Shown here one piece after another: positions 49,574 to 57,585 of a stretch of DNA of 64,000 nucleotides. How positions within the stretch are numbered: position 1 is the first letter of the stretch; each line of letters begins with the position of its first letter. Source of the stretch: JANPLN01 sp043757265 (lineage in GTDB: Bacteria; Bdellovibrionota; Bdellovibrionia; Bdellovibrionales; JAGQZY01); assembly GCA_043757265.1 (NCBI GenBank), contig JAYUQP010000072.1:1-64000 (forward strand). The letters run 5' to 3'. Made by a program: the position numbers and the translations under genes. Under the pieces are notes generated by a model. That model searched no databases and had not been told where the DNA came from. It saw nothing but the letters and a program-made list of their open reading frames with translations.

Positions 49574-52375
49574 ATGAAGGGTGTTTCTAAAGACGTTTTG
49601 GATCAAATCTGTTTGCGGGCTCATTACTTAGCCAATCAAATGATTTTTCAGGCCAATCATCGAAAAAATAAAATGCCAGGAGATCCAAAAATTGGCGGGC
49701 ACTCGTCAGCGAGTTCAAGCTCTCTGCACATTCTCGGAGCCATCCACTTGGTGGCAAAAACCGGATTTGATTATATAGCTAACAAACCACACGCCTCGCC
49801 GGCGGATCACTCGTTTAATTATTTGCTCGATTTATTCTTAAAATCCGATGGCTCGCGCTTAAGCACCGAGGAAAAGAATCAGGCCATGATGGGCTTGCGT
49901 GCCTATGCGACAGATGAAAATCCTTATGTGTTTCAGTCTTACCACTCTGCCTACGACTCTGATAATCACAACTTTTTACCAACTGGTACAGTCGGTATTC
50001 CGCAGGTCAACGCCGGTTATCTTGCTTTGGCTTATCGCTTTGCTAAAAAGCACGGTTACAATGTTCCCGATGCGCACTTTTGGTGTATCTTGGGTGATTC
50101 TGAATTTCGCGAAGGCTCATTGTTTGAAGCCACACCCGATTTTGCCGAACGAGAAATTGGCAATCTGACCTGGATTGTGGATTACAATCGACAGAGCCTT
50201 GATGGTCATCGAATGGTAAATAAAAATATCATGAACGGCACGGACGCGGACCGCATCGAGCGGACCATGGCAGCCAACGGTTGGGAAGTGATTCAACTTC
50301 GTCACGGGCAAAAACGTTTGGCTTTGTTTAAAACAAAAAACGGCGATGCTTTCCAAAAACTTCTTGAGATCGAGATGGATGATTACACTCTCCAATCTCT
50401 GTTGCTGGTGAAAGATAAAAAAGTCTTGAAAACTGAAATGCAAAATCGTTTTCCGCAGATAAAAGACTTTTTGAAAAATACTTCGGACGTTGATTTGTAC
50501 ACAGCTCTTAGGGATTTTGGCGGCCACGATATTTTAGCAGTGGCCGAAGCTCTCGAAAAAAGTAAAAAAACGACCCAGCAGCCCACCATCATCATCGCCC
50601 ACACTCTTAAAGGGTGGGGCCTCGACATGGCAGCTTCGCAAAGCAATCACTCGGCACTCCCCGATCAAGAGGAGATGGATCAACTTAAAAAAGCGCAAGG
50701 TATGAGCGTCGATGCAATGTTCGCTGGGTTTGATGCAAAAACCCCGGCCGGAAAATTTTTAAGCGAGCGTGGAGCAGAGCTTTATCAAGAAATTGCCGAC
50801 CAGAAAAAATTAAAAGACACCAACTGGAAACAGTTTCAAACGCAAATCGAAAAAGACGGCGGCATTCCAGAATCGCTAAATATTAATTTTAAGATGGCCA
50901 ATCACCCACACACACAATGGATGTTGGGACAATGCACAGCCAAACTAACGCGAATTGCGAATACCAACCGCATGGCTGCTAAAATCAAAGACGGCCAAAA
51001 ATCGCTCACTGAAGAAGAAGTTCGCTGGAAACTCCCGGCTGAAATGCTTACCACGATGGCACCTGATGTCGGTACCAGTACAAATCTCAACCCGGCAATG
51101 GATGGAAAAATTTTTGGTGCGCAGATAGTTCAAGACATCGAGACTGAACTGGGAGTAAAAGACACAAAGTCGCCTGACTTAATTCCCGGTGAGGACAACT
51201 CCGATCGTTTCCTGCGTTTTGAGATTGTTGAAGCCAACACCATGTCCTGTGTTGGTTCGTACGGGAAACTTCGTGATCAATTAGGCATTCCGATTCTTCC
51301 ACTGATGACAGTTTACGATTTTTTTATCAAACGTGCGCTTGACCAGTATTTTTACAATTTATATTGGAAATCGAGTTTTATCCTTGTTGGGACACCATCT
51401 GGTGTGACCTTGTCTCCTGAAGGTGCCCAGCATGGCTGGAAGTCGGATTTTCAAATTCCCAACCAAATCACTTGGGAGCCTGCTTTTTGCCAAGAGCTTG
51501 ATTGGATTTTATCCGAATCGGTTCGCCGGCATTTTAGCGGTGATAACGAAGGACGAAACGGTGTACTCATTCGCGGTGTGACTCGTGGGATTGACCAAAA
51601 AATTTGGGCGCAAAATCTAAAAAGACAAACACGCTTTAAAACCAATCTAGGCCCCGAGACCAAACTCTGTGTCTCTGCGTATCCACTAGAAGGCGCCATA
51701 GATGAATCTACTTTGGAATCTGCAAGCGAAGCCGAAATGATGCAAGCCTTGCGCACCGAGGTTTTGCGCGGAGCCTATTACCTTATTGATTATCGTGGAT
51801 ATCAAAATTATGAACCCGGCGATAATGTGGTGAATATTTTCTGTATGGGCTCATTGGTGACCGAAGCTGTTGCCGCGTCAGAAAATCTCTTAGCTCGGGG
51901 CATTTACGCAAACGTAATTGTGGTGACGTCTTCGGACTTACTGTGCGGGACCCTTGCCCATCAAGACAACTACACCTTGATCAAAAAAGACCTGGGTGTT
52001 TCGGGAGATCTTTACTTACAGCCGGCATTGAATGGGCACTCCACGCAGGGTGAAATTATCACTCTTTCTGGCCGTCGCATTCCTATTGTAAGCGTGCATG
52101 ATGGTGAACCAGGATTGCTTGATAACTTAGGAAGTATTGTTGGCGTTAAACAAGAATCGCTGGCTGTACGGAAACATTCAAAGTGTGGCCGTCCTTCGGA
52201 AATCTACCACTATCATCACCTTGATAGCGAAGCAATTGTGGAAGCATGCGGGAAGGTGCTGTCCGAGACTGCCATGGAGTCTGTACGCCTGCACACTAAC
52301 GTGCTTGAGCAAACATCGCGGACTGCAACGACAAGCTCGGGCACTGATTGGCAACAACTTTGGAACAAAAACTAG
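49574..52375 (+). CDS. aceE: pyruvate dehydrogenase E1 component, homodimeric type
   Basis: A 933-residue thiamine-diphosphate enzyme related to AceE. It decarboxylates pyruvate and passes the acetyl group to E2. The ThDP site is seen as WCILGDSEFREGSLFEA, followed by the metal-ligand segment DYNRQSLDG near 205-225. The GGHSSASSSSLH region near 40 and PSGVTLSPEGAQHGW near 610 fit the family. The ATG at 49574 is preferred because GGAG is seven bases upstream. No E2 or E3 gene follows, unlike most pdh operons, so the complex is split. A related alpha-ketoacid dehydrogenase is a less likely alternative. Confidence 0.85.
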   Translation: MKGVSKDVLDQICLRAHYLANQMIFQANHRKNKMPGDPKIGGHSSASSSSLHILGAIHLVAKTGFDYIANKPHASPADHSFNYLLDLFLKSDGSRLSTEEKNQAMMGLRAYATDENPYVFQSYHSAYDSDNHNFLPTGTVGIPQVNAGYLALAYRFAKKHGYNVPDAHFWCILGDSEFREGSLFEATPDFAEREIGNLTWIVDYNRQSLDGHRMVNKNIMNGTDADRIERTMAANGWEVIQLRHGQKRLALFKTKNGDAFQKLLEIEMDDYTLQSLLLVKDKKVLKTEMQNRFPQIKDFLKNTSDVDLYTALRDFGGHDILAVAEALEKSKKTTQQPTIIIAHTLKGWGLDMAASQSNHSALPDQEEMDQLKKAQGMSVDAMFAGFDAKTPAGKFLSERGAELYQEIADQKKLKDTNWKQFQTQIEKDGGIPESLNINFKMANHPHTQWMLGQCTAKLTRIANTNRMAAKIKDGQKSLTEEEVRWKLPAEMLTTMAPDVGTSTNLNPAMDGKIFGAQIVQDIETELGVKDTKSPDLIPGEDNSDRFLRFEIVEANTMSCVGSYGKLRDQLGIPILPLMTVYDFFIKRALDQYFYNLYWKSSFILVGTPSGVTLSPEGAQHGWKSDFQIPNQITWEPAFCQELDWILSESVRRHFSGDNEGRNGVLIRGVTRGIDQKIWAQNLKRQTRFKTNLGPETKLCVSAYPLEGAIDESTLESASEAEMMQALRTEVLRGAYYLIDYRGYQNYEPGDNVVNIFCMGSLVTEAVAASENLLARGIYANVIVVTSSDLLCGTLAHQDNYTLIKKDLGVSGDLYLQPALNGHSTQGEIITLSGRRIPIVSVHDGEPGLLDNLGSIVGVKQESLAVRKHSKCGRPSEIYHYHHLDSEAIVEACGKVLSETAMESVRLHTNVLEQTSRTATTSSGTDWQQLWNKN

Positions 52376-53226
52376 AAGTCGATTTGGCTAGTAGGTTTGC
52401 AAAAACACTGAGTCGCAAAGGAACTGTGATTTACTGGACGCCAGCTCAGTTTTCGGCAGATTTGTCGCATAGCAATTTAAACAGTGATGTAGACGGTAGT
52501 ATAAATGGCGATAGAGACGACATAGCAAACGAAAAAACTGACAGCGCGATAACAGTGGTGCTCATCCATAACATGTGGGGCAACCATCGCATCTTGCAAC
52601 GTCACGTGCAGCTTTTTCAAAATCTCGGTTATTCTTGTGCAACGTTTAATCTCTACAAAGCCAGCTCCATCAAAGATCCGCATCCTTTTGGATTTTTTGA
52701 TAACTTTAAGTTTATGCATCAGCTGTGGGTGGAGCAAATTGAGGATGTGCTCAATTCCATCGGCGGAAAGAAAATTGTTTTTGCCATGTCCGGCCCGGCA
52801 GTTGCGGCAATTATTGCAGGTGCAAAGCGAACAGATATCACACATTTAATCTGCGACAGCGGACCTTTCAAAGAAGTCTGGCAATGCACTTACCGTCTTC
52901 TCACTCAAATATGGCACATCCCAACCGCTCCTTTGCGTGCAATATTTACCACGGTGTCGGTGTTCTTGTGGGGGCCAACCGCATATCGCCGCTCGCAGAA
53001 GGCGCTGCTTGCGTGGAACCAAAGCATTCCTATTTTTTCAATTCGCGGAGTGCGTGACCCACTCGTGTTTCCACAAAATATTGAAGGAATTTTTAAAGAC
53101 CACAAAAATTTGAACGTCACTGTGTGGACAATTGCAGACGCTCATCACTTGGACGGGCTCAAGGTATTTCCCGAGATTTATCAAGAAAAAATATCGTCAT
53201 TTCTTCTAAAAAATGAAAATTCCTAG
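52360..53226 (+). CDS. alpha/beta-hydrolase-like protein
   Basis: A protein of roughly 290 residues. It overlaps the end of aceE, with TTG codons at 52348 and 52360 as the only early starts, so the start is provisional. The middle has strand-turn features of alpha/beta hydrolases: VVLIHNMWGNHR (oxyanion-type loop) near 65, VFAMSGPAVAA near 140 (nucleophile elbow with Ser, a departure from GxSxG), an Asp in SIRGVRDPLVF near 230, and the catalytic-type His in DAHHLDGLK near 260. It is presumably a cytoplasmic esterase or acyl hydrolase. The substrate is unknown. Confidence 0.65.
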   Translation: MEQKLEVDLASRFAKTLSRKGTVIYWTPAQFSADLSHSNLNSDVDGSINGDRDDIANEKTDSAITVVLIHNMWGNHRILQRHVQLFQNLGYSCATFNLYKASSIKDPHPFGFFDNFKFMHQLWVEQIEDVLNSIGGKKIVFAMSGPAVAAIIAGAKRTDITHLICDSGPFKEVWQCTYRLLTQIWHIPTAPLRAIFTTVSVFLWGPTAYRRSQKALLAWNQSIPIFSIRGVRDPLVFPQNIEGIFKDHKNLNVTVWTIADAHHLDGLKVFPEIYQEKISSFLLKNENS

Positions 53227-53696
53227 ATTGAAAAGCAATTCATCCAGGCAAACTTAGTGCTGCCCGATTTACGGTTTCCGATTTTGATTTGTAAGGTGTC
53301 ACCTTTGGAATCGAGTCGTAAGCGACCCATCAAATCTTGGTCGTCCACCCAAGAAAAATCACCCTCGTTGCGCAGAGAACATAACGACTCACCTGACTTA
53401 CCAAGATCTAATACTTTCACGGCTTGCTCTTTGTCGGAAACCGAAAGCACAACGAGAAGAAGCTCTCGTGAATTTCGATCCGACTTGGTAATTGTCAGTT
53501 TTTTAATGTCGCTGACTGAGTTTGGAAAGCTTATAGTCTGATTTTTGCGATTGTGAGTATTCTCTATCACCACTTGCATTGGATTGCTTGCCACTTCAGC
53601 GGTGAATTTAGCCGATGAGCTTGATCCGATAATCAAATGAGTCTTTGCAAAACAAACCTGAGAAACAAAAAGAATGGTGAGTGCAATAAATCGCAT
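53223..53696 (-). CDS. small secreted protein, beta-rich
   Basis: A 157-residue exported protein. A clear signal peptide (1-17, CFA-K) precedes a strand-rich mature part with regular polar alternation (about 25-150) and a Cys pair near 102 and 153. No family is recognised. It lies on the minus strand directly after the lytic-transglycosylase-like gene with nine bases between, so the two are probably co-transcribed. It overlaps the end of the convergent hydrolase-like gene by four bases. Confidence 0.65.
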   Translation of the reverse strand: MRFIALTILFVSQVCFAKTHLIIGSSSSAKFTAEVASNPMQVVIENTHNRKNQTISFPNSVSDIKKLTITKSDRNSRELLLVVLSVSDKEQAVKVLDLGKSGESLCSLRNEGDFSWVDDQDLMGRLRLDSKGDTLQIKIGNRKSGSTKFAWMNCFSI

Positions 53697-53705
53697 AGTT
53701 AGTCC

Positions 53706-54602
53706 TTACTTCGCTTGATTCAAGCAGCTTTGAATTTCGGTTCCGATGTTAGTCGCGCTCGCGGTCATCTTCCCGCGTAGGCAATTGTAGCAGGTAGAAA
53801 TACGCCGTGCATATGTTGAATTGTAACCGCCCCCGTTATACTTGCCGGCTAGGGTTCGATAATGATCCACCGATCCATTTCCCGACATAATTCGTGTTTG
53901 CAGGGTTCGACCAGTTGTGCTGCTACCAGCTGCAGCTTCGGCCAACTTCATCTTCAAAACTAAAAAAGAAAGTTCTACTTGAGCTATCGTACTATTAGCC
54001 ATTCGGTTCATGTAGTTTTCGCTGTTCATTTGTTTAAAATCCGGCAACTCTACACCATATCTTAAGGCGGCTCGTCCCGTGGCGGTCATCACTTGAAACA
54101 TTCCACGTTCCCCGTCAGCACCGCGAGCTCCGGGATTGAAGTTGGATTCACGAAAGCCTGTGCAAAGCATATATCGACCGTCAAATTGCGTTTCATGAAG
54201 TCGGTTGATGTAATTGACCGCGTTCATGATCCGTCGAGCTCGGTTTACCGTGGACATCGAACCGTAACAATTAGAGCTTGTGGACGATCCGCGACCATAG
54301 GTACAGCCCCGCATATCAAACAGGTTGGGTGTGCCTGCAGGGGCCGCGGTTCTTTGCGTGTTGAGTCCCGCTGGGCGTGCTTCGGGCCGTAGAGAGGTTC
54401 TTACCGCCTGTGGCGATTCTGTTTCGGGTGCTGGAGGTGCTGAGCTTGTGACCTCTGATACGGTCACTTGCGGAGCCGCTTCAACCGATGCTGTTGGCGT
54501 TGCTGCCATGAAAAATCCGTTACTTATATAAGTGCGGCCGCTCGCGTAGGTTGTTAGCGGTAGCAAAACAACGATGACTTGGAAAAGGTATCTTTGGAAC
54601 AT
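53706..54602 (-). CDS. secreted lytic-transglycosylase-like protein
   Basis: A 298-residue exported protein with signal peptide (1-22), a Pro/Ala/Thr-rich linker (about 30-90), then a lysozyme-like domain. The segment CTGFRESNFNPGARGADGE followed by RGMFQVM (about 147-172) matches the SLT motif, with the catalytic Glu in the ESNF. Three to five cysteines near the domain edges suggest disulphides. Such enzymes cut the glycan strands of peptidoglycan. Predatory bacteria use many of these, but that role is only inferred. The N-terminal linker may anchor or extend it. Confidence 0.75.
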   Translation of the reverse strand: MFQRYLFQVIVVLLPLTTYASGRTYISNGFFMAATPTASVEAAPQVTVSEVTSSAPPAPETESPQAVRTSLRPEARPAGLNTQRTAAPAGTPNLFDMRGCTYGRGSSTSSNCYGSMSTVNRARRIMNAVNYINRLHETQFDGRYMLCTGFRESNFNPGARGADGERGMFQVMTATGRAALRYGVELPDFKQMNSENYMNRMANSTIAQVELSFLVLKMKLAEAAAGSSTTGRTLQTRIMSGNGSVDHYRTLAGKYNGGGYNSTYARRISTCYNCLRGKMTASATNIGTEIQSCLNQAK

Positions 54603-54729
54603 GCTATTTCTCCTAATTAGAGAAAGAGCAATCCTCGTGCTAATAGGAACCTTTATAACCGACTTGATACCCCCTTGGCTAAGATTTGGCCAAAGGGCGC
54701 GTGACAGCTGTCGAAATTATCGACGGATA

Positions 54730-55182
54730 CTACTGACAGGTATACGGTGTGAGATCACTAAAGCCGAGCTTAGTTATTGCTCCCGACTCATCCTTGAGTT
54801 CTAGATATGCAAAGGTCTCTAGAAGATCTGTTGGCAAACCTGCTCGCAGGGACTCGAGGGTCGTAGTGTCGACTCCCATGAATAACGACAGCAGCTCCAA
54901 GAGATCTAAGCCTTCTTGGCTTAACTCTGTAGGCGCTACCCAATCAGTTACAAAAAAGTTTTTTTCTCCTGTAATGGTTGTGGCTTTAATCAAATACAGC
55001 GGTACTTCATTTTTTAGAACCTTGATTTTTAATCCGACAATTGGATGCTCTGGGGCTTTTTTAAGACCCGGAATACTCGTAATAACATCACTCTCGATAT
55101 CGCAAGTGAAGTTGTAATCATCCATGGCGTAAACCTTCACCGTGGCGACAAAAAAAATAACTAAAGCGAATACATGCTTCAT
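54730..55182 (-). CDS. small secreted protein, unknown function
   Basis: A 150-residue exported protein with signal peptide (1-19, VYA-M). Cysteines near 27 and 149 could form a disulphide linking the ends. Central strands and a helix (LLELLSLFMGVD near 90) suggest a compact fold. No family is recognised. It is part of the minus-strand cluster of envelope proteins at 53-57 kb. A GGGAGGGAG site lies immediately before the ATG. Confidence 0.65.
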   Translation of the reverse strand: MKHVFALVIFFVATVKVYAMDDYNFTCDIESDVITSIPGLKKAPEHPIVGLKIKVLKNEVPLYLIKATTITGEKNFFVTDWVAPTELSQEGLDLLELLSLFMGVDTTTLESLRAGLPTDLLETFAYLELKDESGAITKLGFSDLTPYTCQ

Positions 55183-55267
55183 AAAATCTCCCTCCCTGGG
55201 GATAAAATAAATCCCAGTGATATAAAGCTACCTGAGGGTTAGTTTAATGCCACAGATTTGCACTGCA

Positions 55268-55747
55268 TTAGGACTGTGCTTCGCTTGAATCTATCGGAGA
55301 CGTGTTCTCGATTACCTGAATGTTGTCTTGCGAGGGCAAAGCAACTTTAGGCTCCTCGTTTTTTTTCGGATACAATTTAAGATAAAGTAAGAATGTCACA
55401 GCTCCTATAGTCACGGAGGAAAAAACAGAAACCACATCGCGATAGTGATAAAGGCTCAGCATGCACAGAAATATTAAAAAGAACAAAGCTAACCGGTGTG
55501 GGCGCGTCCACAGCAAGCGCATGTAATAAATTAAAAAGCCAAAAATTATTATCTTAAGAAATACAAACTGGATCAACCGAACCTGGTTGACCTCCGAGTA
55601 ATCGAGATCTACTAAAAATTGAACAAGTGCCAGACCACGCACCACCACAATAAATCCCAGTACTCCCACGAGGGTGGCCGAAAATGTTCTTAATTGATTG
55701 ATCTGTGCCGCTGGCGGCAAAACCCGTAGCTTGTTCCAATTCACCAT
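55268..55747 (-). CDS. small four-helix membrane protein, unknown function
   Basis: A 159-residue protein with about four hydrophobic helices (near 20-42, 58-80, 85-100, 105-125) and a Glu/Asp/Ser-rich cytoplasmic tail. It has no recognised family. The spacing of 58 bases to the small-protein pair upstream hints at one transcript. Its function is unknown. Confidence 0.6.
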   Translation of the reverse strand: MVNWNKLRVLPPAAQINQLRTFSATLVGVLGFIVVVRGLALVQFLVDLDYSEVNQVRLIQFVFLKIIIFGFLIYYMRLLWTRPHRLALFFLIFLCMLSLYHYRDVVSVFSSVTIGAVTFLLYLKLYPKKNEEPKVALPSQDNIQVIENTSPIDSSEAQS

Positions 55748-55805
55748 GAGACAAAGCTATCGAAAGTTGTTTCGAAAGGAAAACCGCTGTGCAGAATAAC
55801 TGTGT

Positions 55806-56003
55806 TTATCGCCTGATTAAACGTGAGCGATGAACATAACGCATCTTAAAAACGTAAAAACTACAGACAGCTAAGATGACACCCGAAGCGAAAAGCGCTG
55901 GGGTTACATCCATGCCCAAAAACGAATAGATAGAGAGTCCCGCATAAAGCAGAGGCCGCGACTCGTATTGAACTTGCTCGATATAAACTAGTAAGTCTTC
56001 CAT
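55806..56003 (-). CDS. 65-residue tandem small membrane protein, copy A
   Basis: A 65-residue protein that aligns end to end with the next gene. Shared features are EQ[V/L]QY[E/D][S/A]RP near 9-17, LYAGL and YSF in the first helix, and a second helix near 35-52, with [F/Y]VxxxR at the end. One or two transmembrane helices are likely, with a basic C-terminal tail. It lies six bases downstream of copy B in the same direction. The pair was probably made by duplication. Function is unknown. Confidence 0.65.
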   Translation of the reverse strand: MEDLLVYIEQVQYESRPLLYAGLSIYSFLGMDVTPALFASGVILAVCSFYVFKMRYVHRSRLIRR

Positions 56004-56009
56004 AAGATC

Positions 56010-56207
56010 CTACTTAATATTCAATACAGCGTGGTTGAAGAATCGCTTGTGAAGTACGTAAACACAACAAAAGCTCAGAGCAATGCCGCTATAAAACAGC
56101 AACTCAATTGATTTGTAATTTGTGAACGAGTAAAGAGCGAGAGCCGCATAAACAACCGGTCTGGCATCATACTGCAATTGTTCTAAAGTAACATATAGTC
56201 CGTTCAT
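56010..56207 (-). CDS. 65-residue tandem small membrane protein, copy B
   Basis: The paralogue of copy A, same length, with LEQLQYDARPVVYAALALYSF at its head and a second helix near 35-52. A GGGGGAT site precedes the ATG. It is likely that the two form one transcript and perhaps a hetero-oligomer. Nothing similar is recognised elsewhere in the window. Confidence 0.65.
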   Translation of the reverse strand: MNGLYVTLEQLQYDARPVVYAALALYSFTNYKSIELLFYSGIALSFCCVYVLHKRFFNHAVLNIK

Positions 56208-56325
56208 GATCCCCCCTATGAACTGATTAACAGGTCCAGATTAGCTTGGTCTACACAGATCATAAAGAATTTTTCACTTATCGATTCATCCAGGGACACA
56301 TGTGTCTCAAAACAGAACGCATTTT

Positions 56326-57492
56326 TTAAGTTGAACTGTCTTCGCCCAAAGACAGCGCAAAAAATTGGCCAAATTCATTGGCGTAGTCTTGCAACATCAG
56401 ACCGAAACCTGGAACACTTTTACTGTTCAACCGAAATTTGTTGCCAAATTTGTTTGTTCCCCAAGAGTTTTTAAAATAGTAAACACCGTTGCGTTTTATC
56501 GCTTTTGTTGTTCCGTCGCGCATAAGTCTATTGTATGTCACTTCGACGCTGTCATCATAACCCACCACTACGACTGCGTGGCGTGCCACGTTTTTTTCCG
56601 ACTGCACACGATCCACAGAACCATAATCAGGATACGTCACAATACCTTTTGTGTAGAGCGAAGAATCCACGTCGATCCCGTACTTTTCACCAGCTGCATG
56701 GTTCCAAGTTCCGTAGTAAACATTAATCTCTAAGGTAACGGGAATGCCGGCGCGCAAGAATTCTTTGATTCGCGAAACTTTTTTAATTACTCCTCCACGC
56801 ATTGAACTCAAGTAGGATTTGCTTTCATTAGCGCTGAGCTTTGCATCAGCAAAGTCCGGGTTGTAAAGAAGATTGTTACGATCCCGCAATTGGGCATCGC
56901 TCATTTTCATTAATAACGGGCTGTAGTGCGAAGCTAAACAGCGCTTTAAATCCTTCCCTGTTGCACCAGCGCAGCGTTCTTTAAAAATGGCAGGTGCCGC
57001 TTCGACTGTCCATAGCCTGTCGTCATAAGGAAGATATTGCTCAAAAGCGATCCCCGCCTTTTTGACATCGCTATAATTATTGGGCACGGTCGATCCATTC
57101 CCACCTCCGGTTGGTGATCTTAGCGCCACCAAATATTGAGCCCACTCCTCTGAGTAATCGATCGTTTTAAGATCCTTGTATTTTTTAAGAATGAGGGATT
57201 CTAAGAGGCCGGTAAAAGCAAATACGGTACAGAGATTACGCGCGCCTTGGCTCTTCACCTTAGTTTGATAATTGAGAACAGACATAACATCGTTCTTGCT
57301 TAAGTCTTGCCGACCACCAGCTAAATAAACTCTTTCAAAACCCGAATCGTTTATCGGGTGGACAAGGGCGCCGACAGGCGCGCTGAGTGGCGCTTCCGCC
57401 GGGTACTCAGAGCCGCTTTGGGCTACCTCTTCTTGTTGTTGCGCAAAAGAAATTGAAAAAAACAGACTGATTGTAAGAGCAAAAATTCCCAT
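56326..57492 (-). CDS. secreted papain-like (C1A-type) cysteine protease
   Basis: A 388-residue exported protein with signal peptide (1-17, SFA-Q) and an N-terminal propeptide-like region (about 20-75). The papain order is present: KSQGARNLCTVFAF with Cys88, ARHAVVVVGYDDS near 310 (catalytic His) and YYFKNSWGTNKFG near 350 (catalytic Asn). The usual CGSCW around the Cys is replaced by RNLCT, so the loop is atypical but the triad is intact. It probably degrades proteins in the periplasm or outside. No inhibitor gene is adjacent. Confidence 0.85.
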   Translation of the reverse strand: MGIFALTISLFFSISFAQQQEEVAQSGSEYPAEAPLSAPVGALVHPINDSGFERVYLAGGRQDLSKNDVMSVLNYQTKVKSQGARNLCTVFAFTGLLESLILKKYKDLKTIDYSEEWAQYLVALRSPTGGGNGSTVPNNYSDVKKAGIAFEQYLPYDDRLWTVEAAPAIFKERCAGATGKDLKRCLASHYSPLLMKMSDAQLRDRNNLLYNPDFADAKLSANESKSYLSSMRGGVIKKVSRIKEFLRAGIPVTLEINVYYGTWNHAAGEKYGIDVDSSLYTKGIVTYPDYGSVDRVQSEKNVARHAVVVVGYDDSVEVTYNRLMRDGTTKAIKRNGVYYFKNSWGTNKFGNKFRLNSKSVPGFGLMLQDYANEFGQFFALSLGEDSST

Positions 57493-57585
57493 TTAATGTC
57501 CCCCCGATAAGACTCAAATTTTGTACATCAACTTTTTGCACTTCGAAAGGCTTTGTGTAAATTCACCAAAAATAGCAGAAAGATT

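Noticed and set aside
53840..53890. tRNA-like segment with ggttcgat
   Set aside because: No cloverleaf can be formed and it lies inside the lytic-transglycosylase-like coding sequence.
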